Source: Gammaproteobacteria bacterium (lineage in GTDB: Bacteria; Pseudomonadota; Gammaproteobacteria; SZUA-229). Taken from it: 39,045 nt of DNA. Shown here piece by piece: positions 9,570 to 17,668 of the stretch. The translations under genes and the position numbers were made by a program. The notes beneath the pieces were generated by a model that saw nothing but the letters and a program-made list of their open reading frames with translations, searched no databases and was not told the origin of the DNA. The number at the start of each line of letters is the position of its first letter. Within the stretch, counting starts at the first letter, position 1. The DNA lies in NCBI GenBank assembly GCA_026196545.1, contig JAPHSZ010000190.1:1-39045 (forward strand). Reading direction: 5' to 3'.

Positions 9570-10178
9570 TTAATGCGAGAATGGATTCTGTGTTTTATCT
9601 ACTGAAAAACTTGCGTCATCCTTCTTTTCGGCTTTGCCCCCAGGTTTTTTCTTCTCGACAACATCTGCCTCTGCACAGGCTGATATTTCAGACCTCGCCT
9701 GTTTTGCCGGCACATCTGTTAACTCAAATCTACGTTGATAAGGCTGATAGGTTTGCCCCACTTCAAATTTCATCGAAGCATCAACCCGCAAATAACTGGC
9801 TTTACCCTTAACCACCTTCAGCTCATGTTCAACCGCTTCGGTATTGCCCTTAATTGCCTGCAGCCTTACCGCATAGGTTCCTGGTGGCAGGTAAACTTTT
9901 CTACAGCTGCCATTTCCCATAACCATTTTTTCAACACCGGCGATATTTAAATCCGGCACCAGCATGACGTTAGCCACTCTGGCAGGGCGATAAACATAAA
10001 CTACTGACTTTTTTTTATTCATGGCTTTTTTAACGGCCAATTTATTAGCTGACCTGTTTTTAACAGCCCGCTCAGATTCAACCGATTCAACTGGCACAGA
10101 TATTTTTTTTCCAACATCACAGGCAACAACAAAACCTGCCAGCAATATCAAAAATAAAAATCTCTTCCAGTTAACCAT
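9570..10178 (-). CDS. Predicted lipoprotein, DUF2846-like
   Basis: I chose the ATG at 10178, not the longer frame reaching 10232, because GAGG precedes it at about eight bases and the protein then begins with a clean lipoprotein signal: MVNWKR, a hydrophobic stretch and the lipobox VVAC with Cys20. The longer version would overlap leuD and bury the signal peptide. The mature part has a basic region, then a beta-rich segment (VVYVYRPARVAN ... VYLPPGTYAVRLQA) that resembles the DUF2846 family of lipoproteins, and a Lys-rich, disordered tail. It starts 13 bases after leuD and is probably cotranscribed. Function is unknown; nothing ties it to leucine synthesis except position. Confidence 0.75.
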   Translation of the reverse strand: MVNWKRFLFLILLAGFVVACDVGKKISVPVESVESERAVKNRSANKLAVKKAMNKKKSVVYVYRPARVANVMLVPDLNIAGVEKMVMGNGSCRKVYLPPGTYAVRLQAIKGNTEAVEHELKVVKGKASYLRVDASMKFEVGQTYQPYQRRFELTDVPAKQARSEISACAEADVVEKKKPGGKAEKKDDASFSVDKTQNPFSH

Positions 10179-10191
10179 CAACACTACCTCA

Positions 10192-10827
10192 TTAGAACAG
10201 CCATGGCGCCTGCTGGCTACGTTTCTGCTCATAGGCTTTTATGTCATCTGCATGTTGCAAGGTCAGGCCAATATCATCCAGTCCATTCAACAAACAGTGT
10301 TTTTTAAACTCATCCACTTCAAAAGTGATCGGCGCCTGCCCTTCCATCTCTATGGTCTGCGATTCCAGGTCAATCGCTAGTTCAAAACCCGGCTTCTGTT
10401 CCACTGCCTTAAAAATCGAATCGATAATTTTGGCATCCAGCACAATCGGCAATAAACCATTTTTAAAACTGTTATTAAAAAAGATATCGGCAAAACTCGG
10501 TGCCAGCACCGCACGAAAACCAAAATCATCCAGTGCCCAGACTGCGTGTTCACGTGATGAGCCACAACCAAAATTTTCTCTGGCAACCAGAATCGTTGCC
10601 TTATCAAACGGCGATTGATTCAAGATAAAATCAGGATTGACCCGACGAGTATCGTTATCAATATCCGGCCCACCGGCATCAAGGTAGCGCCAGTCATCAA
10701 ATGCATTCGGTCCGAAACCGGAACGCTTAATCGATTTCAGAAACTGTTTTGGAATAATCGCGTCGGTATCAACATTGGGTCGATCCATCGGCGCAACAAT
10801 ACCCTTATGCTGTTTAAATGCCTGCAT
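10192..10827 (-). CDS. leuD: 3-Isopropylmalate dehydratase small subunit
   Basis: LeuD pairs with LeuC to isomerise 2-isopropylmalate to 3-isopropylmalate. The 211-residue protein shows the swivel-domain motifs [14 protein letters not shown] and [15 protein letters not shown], the substrate-contacting loop of the family, and the C-terminal DDIGLTLQH. Length is normal. Its ATG overlaps the stop of the small lipoprotein gene by one base (TAATG), with GAGGATG upstream as ribosome binding site, so it is probably translationally coupled to that gene and through it to leuC. Confidence 0.98.
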   Translation of the reverse strand: MQAFKQHKGIVAPMDRPNVDTDAIIPKQFLKSIKRSGFGPNAFDDWRYLDAGGPDIDNDTRRVNPDFILNQSPFDKATILVARENFGCGSSREHAVWALDDFGFRAVLAPSFADIFFNNSFKNGLLPIVLDAKIIDSIFKAVEQKPGFELAIDLESQTIEMEGQAPITFEVDEFKKHCLLNGLDDIGLTLQHADDIKAYEQKRSQQAPWLF

Positions 10828-11018
10828 TACTCATCCTCTTCCTTCTTTTTCTTGTCTTCATCATCACTCAAAGCACCACTGATTTTTTTACCCAGATGAT
10901 TACCCGCATCACCCATTGAACGCGTAATAGTTTTAGAATCTTTCTTCACGCCTTTCCATGTCTCCTGGCAGGCAACTAAACCAACAGCAGTCAGCAGAAC
11001 AATAATAACTTTATGCAT
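10827..11018 (-). CDS. Small entericidin-like lipoprotein
   Basis: A 63-residue protein from the ATG at 11018; a GTG directly before it (11021) could also serve and overlaps the leuC stop. GAGGTGAG lies a few bases upstream. The sequence is a lipoprotein signal with lipobox LVAC, then a short amphipathic stretch ([26 protein letters not shown]) and a charged [12 protein letters not shown] tail. Size and the GNHLGKKI-type helix resemble entericidin A/B envelope lipoproteins; the match is weak and the antidote/toxin role should not be assumed. It is wedged between leuC and leuD with one-base junctions on both sides, so it is certainly in their transcript. Confidence 0.8.
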   Translation of the reverse strand: MHKVIIVLLTAVGLVACQETWKGVKKDSKTITRSMGDAGNHLGKKISGALSDDEDKKKKEEDE

Positions 11019-11020
11019 CA

Positions 11021-12427
11021 CTAGCTCACCTCTTTCGCATCTGCAAAATGGCCGGCAATTGCAGCCGCTGCCGCCATCGCTGGACTCACCAGATGGGTAC
11101 GACCACCGGCACCCTGACGGCCTTCAAAATTTCGATTTGAAGTTGAGGCGCAACGCTCGCCCGGCTCCAGCCGATCAGCATTCATCGCCAGACACATGGA
11201 ACAGCCCGGTTCACGCCATTCAAAACCGGCTGCAATGAAAATTTTATCCAGGCCTTCTGCTTCAGCCTGCTGCTTCACCAGGCCGGAGCCCGGCACCACC
11301 AGCGCCAACTTCACATTGCCCGCAACCTGTTTGCCTTCAGCCACTTTTGCCGCAGCCCGTAAATCTTCGATGCGCGAATTGGTGCACGAACCAATGAACA
11401 CTTTATCTATCGACACCTCATTGATCGGCGTACCCGCTTTTAAATCCATATAAGCCAGTGCCTTACGCATACCGTCGGCTTTAACACTGTCAGTTTCTTT
11501 ATCCGGATCGGGTACAACAGCATCAATCGCCACCACCATTTCCGGTGACGTACCCCAGGTCACCTGCGGTTTGATCGAAGCCGCGTTGATGTGAATTTCT
11601 TCATCAAATTTTGCATCGGCATCAGAATGCAATTCTTTCCATTCTGCAATAGCCCGATCCCAGTCATTAGCCGCTGGCGAATAAGGTCGGCCTTTAACAT
11701 ATTCAATCGTGGTCGCATCAACCGCAACCATACCGGCACGGGCACCGGCTTCAATCGCCATATTGCACACCGTCATGCGGCCTTCCATGCTGAGCGCACG
11801 AATCGCCTCACCGCCAAACTCAATCGCATAGCCGGTGCCGCCGGCGGTGCCCAACTTACCGATAATCGCCAGCACAATGTCTTTCGCGGTAACGCCGTCG
11901 GCAACATCACCATCGACACTGACCAGCATGTTCTTGCTCTTCTTCTGCAACAGGCACTGGGTTGCCAGCACGTGCTCGACTTCAGAGGTACCAATACCAA
12001 AAGCCAGTGCACCAAAAGCACCGTGCGTGGAAGTATGTGAATCACCACAAACCACGGTCATGCCCGGCAGTGTCGCGCCCTGCTCAGGGCCAATCACGTG
12101 CACGATGCCCTGACGGATATCAGACATGACAAATTCGTTCAGGCCAAATTCCTGGCAGTTGCTATCCAGCGTCTCCACCTGCAGGCGCGCCACCGGATCT
12201 TCAATACCGGCACTACGGTCGGTGGTCGGCACATTATGGTCGGGCACCGCAACAATTGAATTCACCCGCCATGGCTTACGCCCCGCCATGCGCAGGCCTT
12301 CAAACGCCTGTGGCGAAGTCACCTCATGCACCAGATGGCGGTCGATATAAAGCAAAGCCGTACCATCATTTTCACTGCGCACTACGTGCATATCCCACAA
12401 TTTGTCGTATAAAGTTCTGGCCGTCAT
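11021..12427 (-). CDS. leuC: 3-Isopropylmalate dehydratase large subunit
   Basis: LeuC is the aconitase-family subunit that holds the [4Fe-4S] cluster. The 468-residue protein has the three cluster cysteines: Cys348 in [13 protein letters not shown], and Cys409 and Cys412 in GCSMC. Other signatures are VPDHNVPT near residue 61 and [28 protein letters not shown] at 126-153. Length is typical. It is the first gene of the minus-strand leu run and diverges from a LysR regulator with 115 bases between them. The ribosome binding site is weak (GAG). Confidence 0.98.
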   Translation of the reverse strand: MTARTLYDKLWDMHVVRSENDGTALLYIDRHLVHEVTSPQAFEGLRMAGRKPWRVNSIVAVPDHNVPTTDRSAGIEDPVARLQVETLDSNCQEFGLNEFVMSDIRQGIVHVIGPEQGATLPGMTVVCGDSHTSTHGAFGALAFGIGTSEVEHVLATQCLLQKKSKNMLVSVDGDVADGVTAKDIVLAIIGKLGTAGGTGYAIEFGGEAIRALSMEGRMTVCNMAIEAGARAGMVAVDATTIEYVKGRPYSPAANDWDRAIAEWKELHSDADAKFDEEIHINAASIKPQVTWGTSPEMVVAIDAVVPDPDKETDSVKADGMRKALAYMDLKAGTPINEVSIDKVFIGSCTNSRIEDLRAAAKVAEGKQVAGNVKLALVVPGSGLVKQQAEAEGLDKIFIAAGFEWREPGCSMCLAMNADRLEPGERCASTSNRNFEGRQGAGGRTHLVSPAMAAAAAIAGHFADAKEVS

Positions 12428-12456
12428 TGGGTATTACTCATTCTCATATTTTCTTA

Positions 12457-12485
12457 GTGATACGAAGAATAGACCTGAATCACAA
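12457..12485 (-). promoter_or_regulatory. Putative leuC promoter
   Basis: Minus-strand TTGTGA (plus 12480-12485), 17 bases, then TATCAC (plus 12457-12462); each hexamer matches four of six consensus bases. The predicted start near 12450 puts the LysR-type box at 12517-12531 at about -74, the usual distance for a LysR activator recognition site. Confidence 0.4.
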
Positions 12486-12506
12486 ATAACACAAATTCAT
12501 TATTTT

Positions 12507-12512
12507 TATAAT
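12507..12512 (+). promoter_or_regulatory. Putative -10 element of the LysR gene
   Basis: A perfect TATAAT in the AT-rich divergent region; no good -35 hexamer is seen. Transcription would start near 12519, inside the LysR-type box, which fits the negative autoregulation common in this family. Confidence 0.4.
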
Positions 12513-12516
12513 ATTC

Positions 12517-12531
12517 ATTCCTTTATGGAAT
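12517..12531. promoter_or_regulatory. Putative LysR-type binding box
   Basis: ATTCC-TTTAT-GGAAT is a perfect interrupted palindrome that contains T-N11-A, the core pattern of LysR-family sites. It lies between divergent leuC and its LysR neighbour, the standard location for such a box. Outer bases extend the symmetry loosely (ATATTC ... GAATAT). Confidence 0.5.
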
Positions 12532-12542
12532 ATAATAAGATA

Positions 12543-13406
12543 ATGGATATCCAGAATATAAAAGCCTTTCTCGCGGTCAGCGAAACCGAGTCATTCTCAC
12601 GCGCCGCCGAGGCCCTGCACCTGACCCAGCCCGCAATCAGCAAACGCATCCAGAGCATGGAGCAACATCTTGATATCCACCTGTTCGACCGCATCGGTAA
12701 AAGCGTACAACTTACCGAAGCAGGCCGGGCACTGATCCCAGCCTACCAGCGCATCCTCGGTGAACTCGAAGAAAGCGAACGCATCATCAGCAACCTGCGC
12801 GAGACCACCCGCGGCCATCTGCGTTTCGCCACCAGCCACCACGTCGGCCTGCACCGTCTGCCCGCCATACTGGGAAAATATGCAAAAAACTATCCCGATG
12901 TCGATCTAGAATTGCAGTTCATGGATTCGGAACAGGCCTGCCAGCAAGTGCTATACGGCGACATCGAACTTGGCATCGTCACCCTGCCCAGCCAGCCGGA
13001 TGAACGCCTCAGCCTGCAAACCGTGTGGAATGACCCGATGCACTGCGTCGTCGCCGCCGACCACCCGCTGGCCACGGGCAAAGTCACGCGTAAACAACTA
13101 CTACAAGCACCGTCGATCCTGCCCAGCCACGGCACCTACACCCGCGCGCTGATCGACCACGCCCTGCAACTCGATGACAGCATCAACATCCTGATCGAAA
13201 CCAACTACCTGGAAACCATCAAGGCCATGGTTGAAACAGGACTCGGCTGGGGCGTAATCCCCGACTCGATGATCGATGATTCGTTAAAGGTCATTGATAT
13301 CAAGACAGTAAAAATGCAACGTGAACTGGGCGTGGTGTTTCATAAATCGAGAACCCGTTCTGGGCCGGCGAATGCGCTGTTACAATTACTCGGCAATAAA
13401 AACTAA
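12543..13406 (+). CDS. LysR-family transcriptional regulator, probable leuC/leu regulator
   Basis: The open frame reaches back to a TTG at 12402, but that would overlap leuC; the ATG at 12543 gives the usual LysR N-terminus MDIQNIKAFLAVSETESFSRAAEAL and 287 residues. An ATG at 12525 is a second option. Residues 1-60 form the winged helix-turn-helix (ALHLTQPAISKRIQSME); about 90-287 form the periplasmic-binding-protein-like effector domain. It diverges from leuC, as in Pseudomonas, so control of leuC-leuD in response to a leucine pathway intermediate is likely by analogy. Its 3' end overlaps the convergent deacetylase gene by four bases. Confidence 0.9.
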   Translation: MDIQNIKAFLAVSETESFSRAAEALHLTQPAISKRIQSMEQHLDIHLFDRIGKSVQLTEAGRALIPAYQRILGELEESERIISNLRETTRGHLRFATSHHVGLHRLPAILGKYAKNYPDVDLELQFMDSEQACQQVLYGDIELGIVTLPSQPDERLSLQTVWNDPMHCVVAADHPLATGKVTRKQLLQAPSILPSHGTYTRALIDHALQLDDSINILIETNYLETIKAMVETGLGWGVIPDSMIDDSLKVIDIKTVKMQRELGVVFHKSRTRSGPANALLQLLGNKN

Positions 13407-14347
13407 AGCATCGCACGCACAACCACCGGCCACGCCAGCGATATATTTTCCTTGTTATAGCCACCGCCACCCAGGGCAATCATTCTGCCATCACAAACTT
13501 CATCGGCAATGTGAGATAACCTTTCCGCCGCCAGCTGGTAGGATTTTTGTGAAAACTCCAGATGCGTAATCGGATCACCTTTCATTGCATCAGCACCACA
13601 CTGCAAAATAATGAACTCCGGTTTTACCAATTTTATGAAGGCTTCTGCCTCAGGCCATAAGCGGGAAAAATCCGCATCATTCGCCTGCATGGGCATAGGA
13701 AAATTCAGCATTGTGCCTTTGGCGGGGCCACAGCCGGTTTCATCCACATCACCCGTGCCGGGGTACAGAAAGTGCCCATCTTCGTGAAAATCGACCATAA
13801 ACAGATTGCTATCACTATCGTAGTTATAAAACACGCCGTCACCATGGTGAGCATCAATATCAACGTATAAAATTTTCTGCAAGCCATGCTGCCTGCGCAA
13901 GTGCTCAATGGCGATAGCACAATCATTGAACACGCAGAACCCGCTGCAGTGGTCCCGGTAGCCATGGTGAAGCCCGGCAATCGGCACAAAGCCACGGCGA
14001 AACTGTTTATCCATGATCTTATCGATCATTTCAAGCACCGAGCCCACTACTGTTGATGCCGCTTCGAAAATACCTTTTCGGGCGGGCGTATCACCGCTAT
14101 CGAGAAACCCAGTCCCCTCATCTGATCGCTGCCTCACCATTTCAACAAATTCATTCTTATGAAAACTTTGCAGGCTTTGAATATCACACTGAACCGGCTC
14201 CAGCCATTCAACCTGTGAGCTCAAACCCAGCCTGTCCATGCCATCAAGAAAGGCCTGGTGCCGGTACGGGCCAAACGGATGATCCTCACCAAAGTGGTAA
14301 TCCGCCAGTTGTGAACCGGCAACTACGGCTACAGATGGTTTTGTCAT
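13403..14347 (-). CDS. Histone deacetylase-family (AcuC/HDAC-fold) hydrolase
   Basis: A zinc amidohydrolase of the arginase/deacetylase fold; bacterial members remove acetyl groups from protein lysines, acetylpolyamines or other amides. The 314-residue protein keeps the active site: His127-His128 in GLHHGYRD, Asp165 and His167 in DIDAHHGDG as zinc ligands, Asp253 in CGADAMKGDP as the third, and Tyr297 in GGGGY as the transition-state tyrosine. So it should be catalytically active. The substrate cannot be told from sequence. It is divergent from a GNAT acetyltransferase gene across 132 bases, which suggests, without proving, opposed acetylation chemistry. Confidence 0.9.
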   Translation of the reverse strand: MTKPSVAVVAGSQLADYHFGEDHPFGPYRHQAFLDGMDRLGLSSQVEWLEPVQCDIQSLQSFHKNEFVEMVRQRSDEGTGFLDSGDTPARKGIFEAASTVVGSVLEMIDKIMDKQFRRGFVPIAGLHHGYRDHCSGFCVFNDCAIAIEHLRRQHGLQKILYVDIDAHHGDGVFYNYDSDSNLFMVDFHEDGHFLYPGTGDVDETGCGPAKGTMLNFPMPMQANDADFSRLWPEAEAFIKLVKPEFIILQCGADAMKGDPITHLEFSQKSYQLAAERLSHIADEVCDGRMIALGGGGYNKENISLAWPVVVRAML

Positions 14348-14479
14348 AAGGCAATATTTAGAAAGTTAGTTAATTGAGCTACCTCAACACTACACCATCT
14401 AATGCATTATTGACTTGATTTTTAACAGCTTTGACCGCATATTAGAAACAACTCATATACCGACGATGGCACAGATATA

Positions 14480-15112
14480 ATGCAATCAGACCTTCTATCA
14501 GATTTAGAATTTGAGTTCTCCATCAAACCTTCAGATATGGAAGAATTCAACCATCTGCTGCTCGATTTTCAGGGCAAGGCCATTCTCTGGGATGATGATA
14601 CCGCCGAGGATAAGGTGGTCGCCACTATCAAGGGACAACGGATCGATATTTCACTGGCCCGCAAATCATTCGACAACTTACAGGAGCTGTTTGACTCCAT
14701 TTCACCCGAAATTTCTGATCTTGGTACCCATATCCTTTCAAACAATAACTGCTTTCTTGAATCCTTCAGCAAGGACGAATCAGAAGAAACCCCCTGTAGC
14801 GGCCTGGTCTACATCGCTGAACTCATGGTCGAACCTGAATACAGGAATCACGGTCTCGGAACAGAAATGATGAAACGTATGAGTCAGGTGGTAGACATGA
14901 ACAACGCACTGGTCGCACTGAAAGCCGTACCCATCGTTGATGAAGAATCTGAACAACGCACCCCCGAACTCAAAAACCAGCTCAAACGCTTCTATACAAA
15001 AATAGGCTTCCGTCACTCAGGTGAACATTATATGGTAAAAGATGCGCGTGATTGCCATGCGCAGCGCATGCGTGCACTGGCAGAAGCGGGCATCAAACCA
15101 CCTACAACATGA
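14480..15112 (+). CDS. GNAT-family N-acetyltransferase
   Basis: The C-terminal half (about 108-190) has the GNAT fold signature: the beta4 strand YIAELMVEPEYRNHGLGTEMMKRM with the acetyl-CoA pyrophosphate loop R122-N-H-G-L-G127, and the late KRFYTKIGFRHSGEHYMVKD strand. The N-terminal 105 residues are acidic and do not look like a standard GNAT N-terminus. Substrate is unknown. It diverges from the deacetylase-family gene. The ATG at 14480 has no clear ribosome binding site. Promoter assignment in the 14348-14479 gap is not possible with confidence. Confidence 0.8.
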   Translation: MQSDLLSDLEFEFSIKPSDMEEFNHLLLDFQGKAILWDDDTAEDKVVATIKGQRIDISLARKSFDNLQELFDSISPEISDLGTHILSNNNCFLESFSKDESEETPCSGLVYIAELMVEPEYRNHGLGTEMMKRMSQVVDMNNALVALKAVPIVDEESEQRTPELKNQLKRFYTKIGFRHSGEHYMVKDARDCHAQRMRALAEAGIKPPTT

Positions 15113-15139
15113 AAACAGGCACACGTCTCGGCCATTTTT

Positions 15140-15197
15140 GAAGCAAAAGGTTTAACATCAGGAATTTTCAGATTAGTATACTGGAAACTTTTGCTTC
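15140..15197. repeat. Long-armed inverted repeat
   Basis: GAAGCAAAAG (15140-15149) and CTTTTGCTTC (15188-15197) are perfect complements; the pairing continues inward for about three more bases (TTT/AAA) with one bulge, around a loop of about 35 bases. It lies 28 bases after the GNAT stop and 65 before the thioredoxin-fold gene. It may be a terminator-like or mRNA-stability structure; no flanking target duplication is seen. Confidence 0.5.
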
Positions 15198-15261
15198 GGC
15201 TCCAGCTCTCAGTCCTCGATGAGCGCAAACAAGTAAAAATAAAAACTGCACAGGTGTCATA

Positions 15262-15771
15262 GTGAGAAATATTAAAGTATTGTTAATGGCGTTGCTGCTA
15301 AGCCTGTCGAATCACGCAGGAGCGGCTGATTTTTTTGACCTAAATTTTGGTGACTTTGAAGAAGACCTGATCGCAGCGAGTGATGACGGCAAAAAAGGTG
15401 TATTTGTCTTCTTTGAAATGGATGACTGCCCGTTCTGCCAACGCATGCAGGAGACCATCCTGAGGGAAGACGATGTCATTGCGTATTTTCGCGAGCACTT
15501 TAAAACCTACCGTTTTAATATTTTAGGCGGCAATAGTGTTATCGACTTTGACGGCACTGAATATGACACCGGCAAGGAAATGGCTGAAAAAAAATACCGG
15601 GTTCGAGCCACACCGGTGATGATTTTCTTTGACCTTGAAGGCAAACCGGTAGTGCGCTATACCGGTCCGACCAAAGACAAAAAAGAGTTTATGCTGTTAG
15701 GTGAATTCGTCGTCAATGGCCACTATAAAGACATGCCGTTTACCCGTTACAAACGCTCGAAGTCTCAATAA
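15262..15771 (+). CDS. Secreted thioredoxin-fold protein (CPFC)
   Basis: A 169-residue periplasmic thioredoxin-like protein. It has a signal peptide ending near AGA-ADF (residue 21-22), the redox motif Cys56-Pro-Phe-Cys59 in MDDCPFCQRM, and the cis-proline Pro118 in RATPVM. It resembles SoxW-like and related periplasmic thioredoxins with the insertion around YDTGKEMAEKKYRV; the exact family is uncertain. GTG start at 15262 with AGGTG five bases upstream. It is followed after 17 bases by the TolC-type gene and is probably cotranscribed with it and the adaptor gene. Confidence 0.85.
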   Translation: MRNIKVLLMALLLSLSNHAGAADFFDLNFGDFEEDLIAASDDGKKGVFVFFEMDDCPFCQRMQETILREDDVIAYFREHFKTYRFNILGGNSVIDFDGTEYDTGKEMAEKKYRVRATPVMIFFDLEGKPVVRYTGPTKDKKEFMLLGEFVVNGHYKDMPFTRYKRSKSQ

Positions 15772-15788
15772 TAAAAAATGAAGCATTC

Positions 15789-17084
15789 ATGATGAAACGA
15801 CTTAGCCTGATCGGCCTGGCCTGCCTGATGAACGCTATCAGTGTGCAGGCACAACAGCCCGAACCCCTGCCAACGCCACTGACTTTGGACTATGTGCTGG
15901 AACTGTCCTCACACATGAACCCGGACTTCATGCGTCAGCAGGCGCACCTGTTGCAGGCGCAGGCGCAGCAGACAGAAGCCGACGCACAGGACAGCATCAA
16001 CTTTGACCTGGAGGGTCGCCTGGGCAAACGCGAATTCTTCAATGAGGAACAGGATTACAACCGTGCCGCACTACACATGGGGCTACCGCTGTACGATTTT
16101 GGGCGCACCACCTCCGACAACCAGGCCTGGTTGCACGACAGCAAGGCCAGTGAATACCGGCTTCAATCGATTGAAAAACAGTTTCGCCTGGACCTGATGC
16201 GTGCCTATTTTGATGTACTGCTCGCCGATGCCCGCTACCGCATAGAAAACGAGGCCATGGCCATTGCCTATGTCACGCTGGACAAAATTCGTGATGCACA
16301 TGAACTGGGGCTGGCCTCCGATACCGAACTGTATCAGTCGGAAGAGAACTACCAGAAGGCACTGCTCAAACGCCAGCGCGCACAGGCCGACCTCCGCCGC
16401 CTGCCGATGCTACTGGCAAATGCCATGGGACAACCGGGTATCGTAGTCCCGGACCTGGAACTGCCGGAGCTATCCGGCCCGCCCGAGTCTTTATTAGAGC
16501 TCGAACATTATCTAAACCTCGCGCTGAACAATAACCCCGAGATTCTCGCCGCCAGGCAGGCCTACGATGCCAGCCAGTATCGCATCGCCAGCGCCCAGGC
16601 CGAACATGGCCCGGCGATCCGCGCCGATGCCTGGCTGGGCCAGTTATCGAGTTACCCGGAGACGCGTGAAGGCAACTGGCACGCCGAGGTCTCGATTAAC
16701 ATCCCGTTATACGATGGCGGCCTGGGCAAATCCAGGATCGATCGTGAACGCGCACAAAGCCTGCAGACCCGGGCCGAGGTATTTGACATTGAACAACAGG
16801 TTCGTGAACAGGTCATGAACCTGTATTTTCAGCTAAAGCTACTCGCGGTGGAAAGAAAGGCAGTGACAGCCGGCCAGGACGCGGCAGATTTCAACCTGGA
16901 TTACAAACGGGCACTGTATGAAAATGAACAACAGACCGATTTGGGTGATGCCATGGTGCGCATTTCGCAGACACATTATGATGCCCTCGAGTTTGACCTG
17001 AAAAGTGCCCTGCTCTGGGCAAAAATGCAGGCACTCACCGGAGTAAAAAATTTAACCGAACAACCAAAGCAGGAATCGGAGTAG
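15789..17084 (+). CDS. TolC-family outer membrane channel protein
   Basis: A 431-residue outer-membrane efflux protein (OEP family). It has a signal peptide ending ISVQA, then two internally related halves rich in long helices (LLQAQAQQTEADAQDS, RLDLMRAYFDVLLADARYRIENEA in the first; NNPEILAARQAYDASQYRIASAQ and EQVMNLYFQLKLLAVERKAV in the second), the usual TolC layout, with INIPLYDGG as the typical second-half beta motif. Tandem ATG codons at 15789 and 15792. It is three bases from the adaptor gene 17088. No inner-membrane transporter gene is next to it. Confidence 0.93.
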   Translation: MMKRLSLIGLACLMNAISVQAQQPEPLPTPLTLDYVLELSSHMNPDFMRQQAHLLQAQAQQTEADAQDSINFDLEGRLGKREFFNEEQDYNRAALHMGLPLYDFGRTTSDNQAWLHDSKASEYRLQSIEKQFRLDLMRAYFDVLLADARYRIENEAMAIAYVTLDKIRDAHELGLASDTELYQSEENYQKALLKRQRAQADLRRLPMLLANAMGQPGIVVPDLELPELSGPPESLLELEHYLNLALNNNPEILAARQAYDASQYRIASAQAEHGPAIRADAWLGQLSSYPETREGNWHAEVSINIPLYDGGLGKSRIDRERAQSLQTRAEVFDIEQQVREQVMNLYFQLKLLAVERKAVTAGQDAADFNLDYKRALYENEQQTDLGDAMVRISQTHYDALEFDLKSALLWAKMQALTGVKNLTEQPKQESE

Positions 17085-17087
17085 GCC

Positions 17088-17585
17088 ATGATGAAAACAA
17101 TAATACTGTTAGCAGCGGTACTCATGCTCGCCTTCAACGCGCACGCCGATGAAGTCAAAGTGGGCGCACTGGTGACCGGCCAGGTTACACAGGTACGGGT
17201 AACAGCCGGGCAGCAGGTCAAGGCCGGTGAGCTGGTATTGAAAATTGACGACCGCTATTACCAGGCCAGACTAAAAGCGCTAACCGCGGAAATCGCCTAT
17301 CGTAAAGCCGCGCTGGCAGACACCCGGATCGAATTTGAGCAGACCCAGGACATGTACGATCGCACCGTGATTGCACGCCGCCCGCTAGAACGCGCACAAC
17401 GCGACCTGGACATGGCACAGCAGGCCCTGATTAAGGCTGAGGGTGAACTGGAAATGCATAAGGCCTGGCTGGATTATTACCACGTAAAGGCACCGGTCAA
17501 CGGCCAGATAAAATCATTGGCAGTGACACAAGGCTCAACCGTATTCAAGGAAAATGACGCCTTATTTACCATTGAGACGCCATAG
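17088..17585 (+). CDS. Short HlyD/RND-type periplasmic adaptor
   Basis: A 165-residue secreted protein (signal MMKTIILLAAVLMLAFNAHA). The first lipoyl half (about 23-55, GQVTQVRVTAGQQVKAGELVLKID), an alpha-helical hairpin (about 56-125) and the second lipoyl half (about 130-163, VKAPVNGQIKSLAVTQGSTV) are all present. The beta-barrel and membrane-proximal domains that normally follow are missing: the frame ends at TIETP with tandem stops TAG TAA. The usual adaptor length is over 300 residues. GGAG precedes the ATG. Because the core is intact and the end is clean, this looks like a true short form, not a frameshift. The TolC-type partner is directly upstream. Confidence 0.88.
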   Translation: MMKTIILLAAVLMLAFNAHADEVKVGALVTGQVTQVRVTAGQQVKAGELVLKIDDRYYQARLKALTAEIAYRKAALADTRIEFEQTQDMYDRTVIARRPLERAQRDLDMAQQALIKAEGELEMHKAWLDYYHVKAPVNGQIKSLAVTQGSTVFKENDALFTIETP

Positions 17586-17668
17586 TAACTATGCTAAAAA
17601 CACGTGGGTAACGATCCAGCACCATGTAATGTCAACTACAACAATCATACACACCCCAGGAGTGAACC

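Noticed and set aside
14476-14481. TATAAT at the start of the GNAT gene
   Set aside because: It overlaps the start codon itself, so it cannot be the -10 element of that gene.
17583-17668. Frameshift as cause of the short adaptor
   Set aside because: No beta-barrel coding sequence is seen in any frame after the tandem stops.
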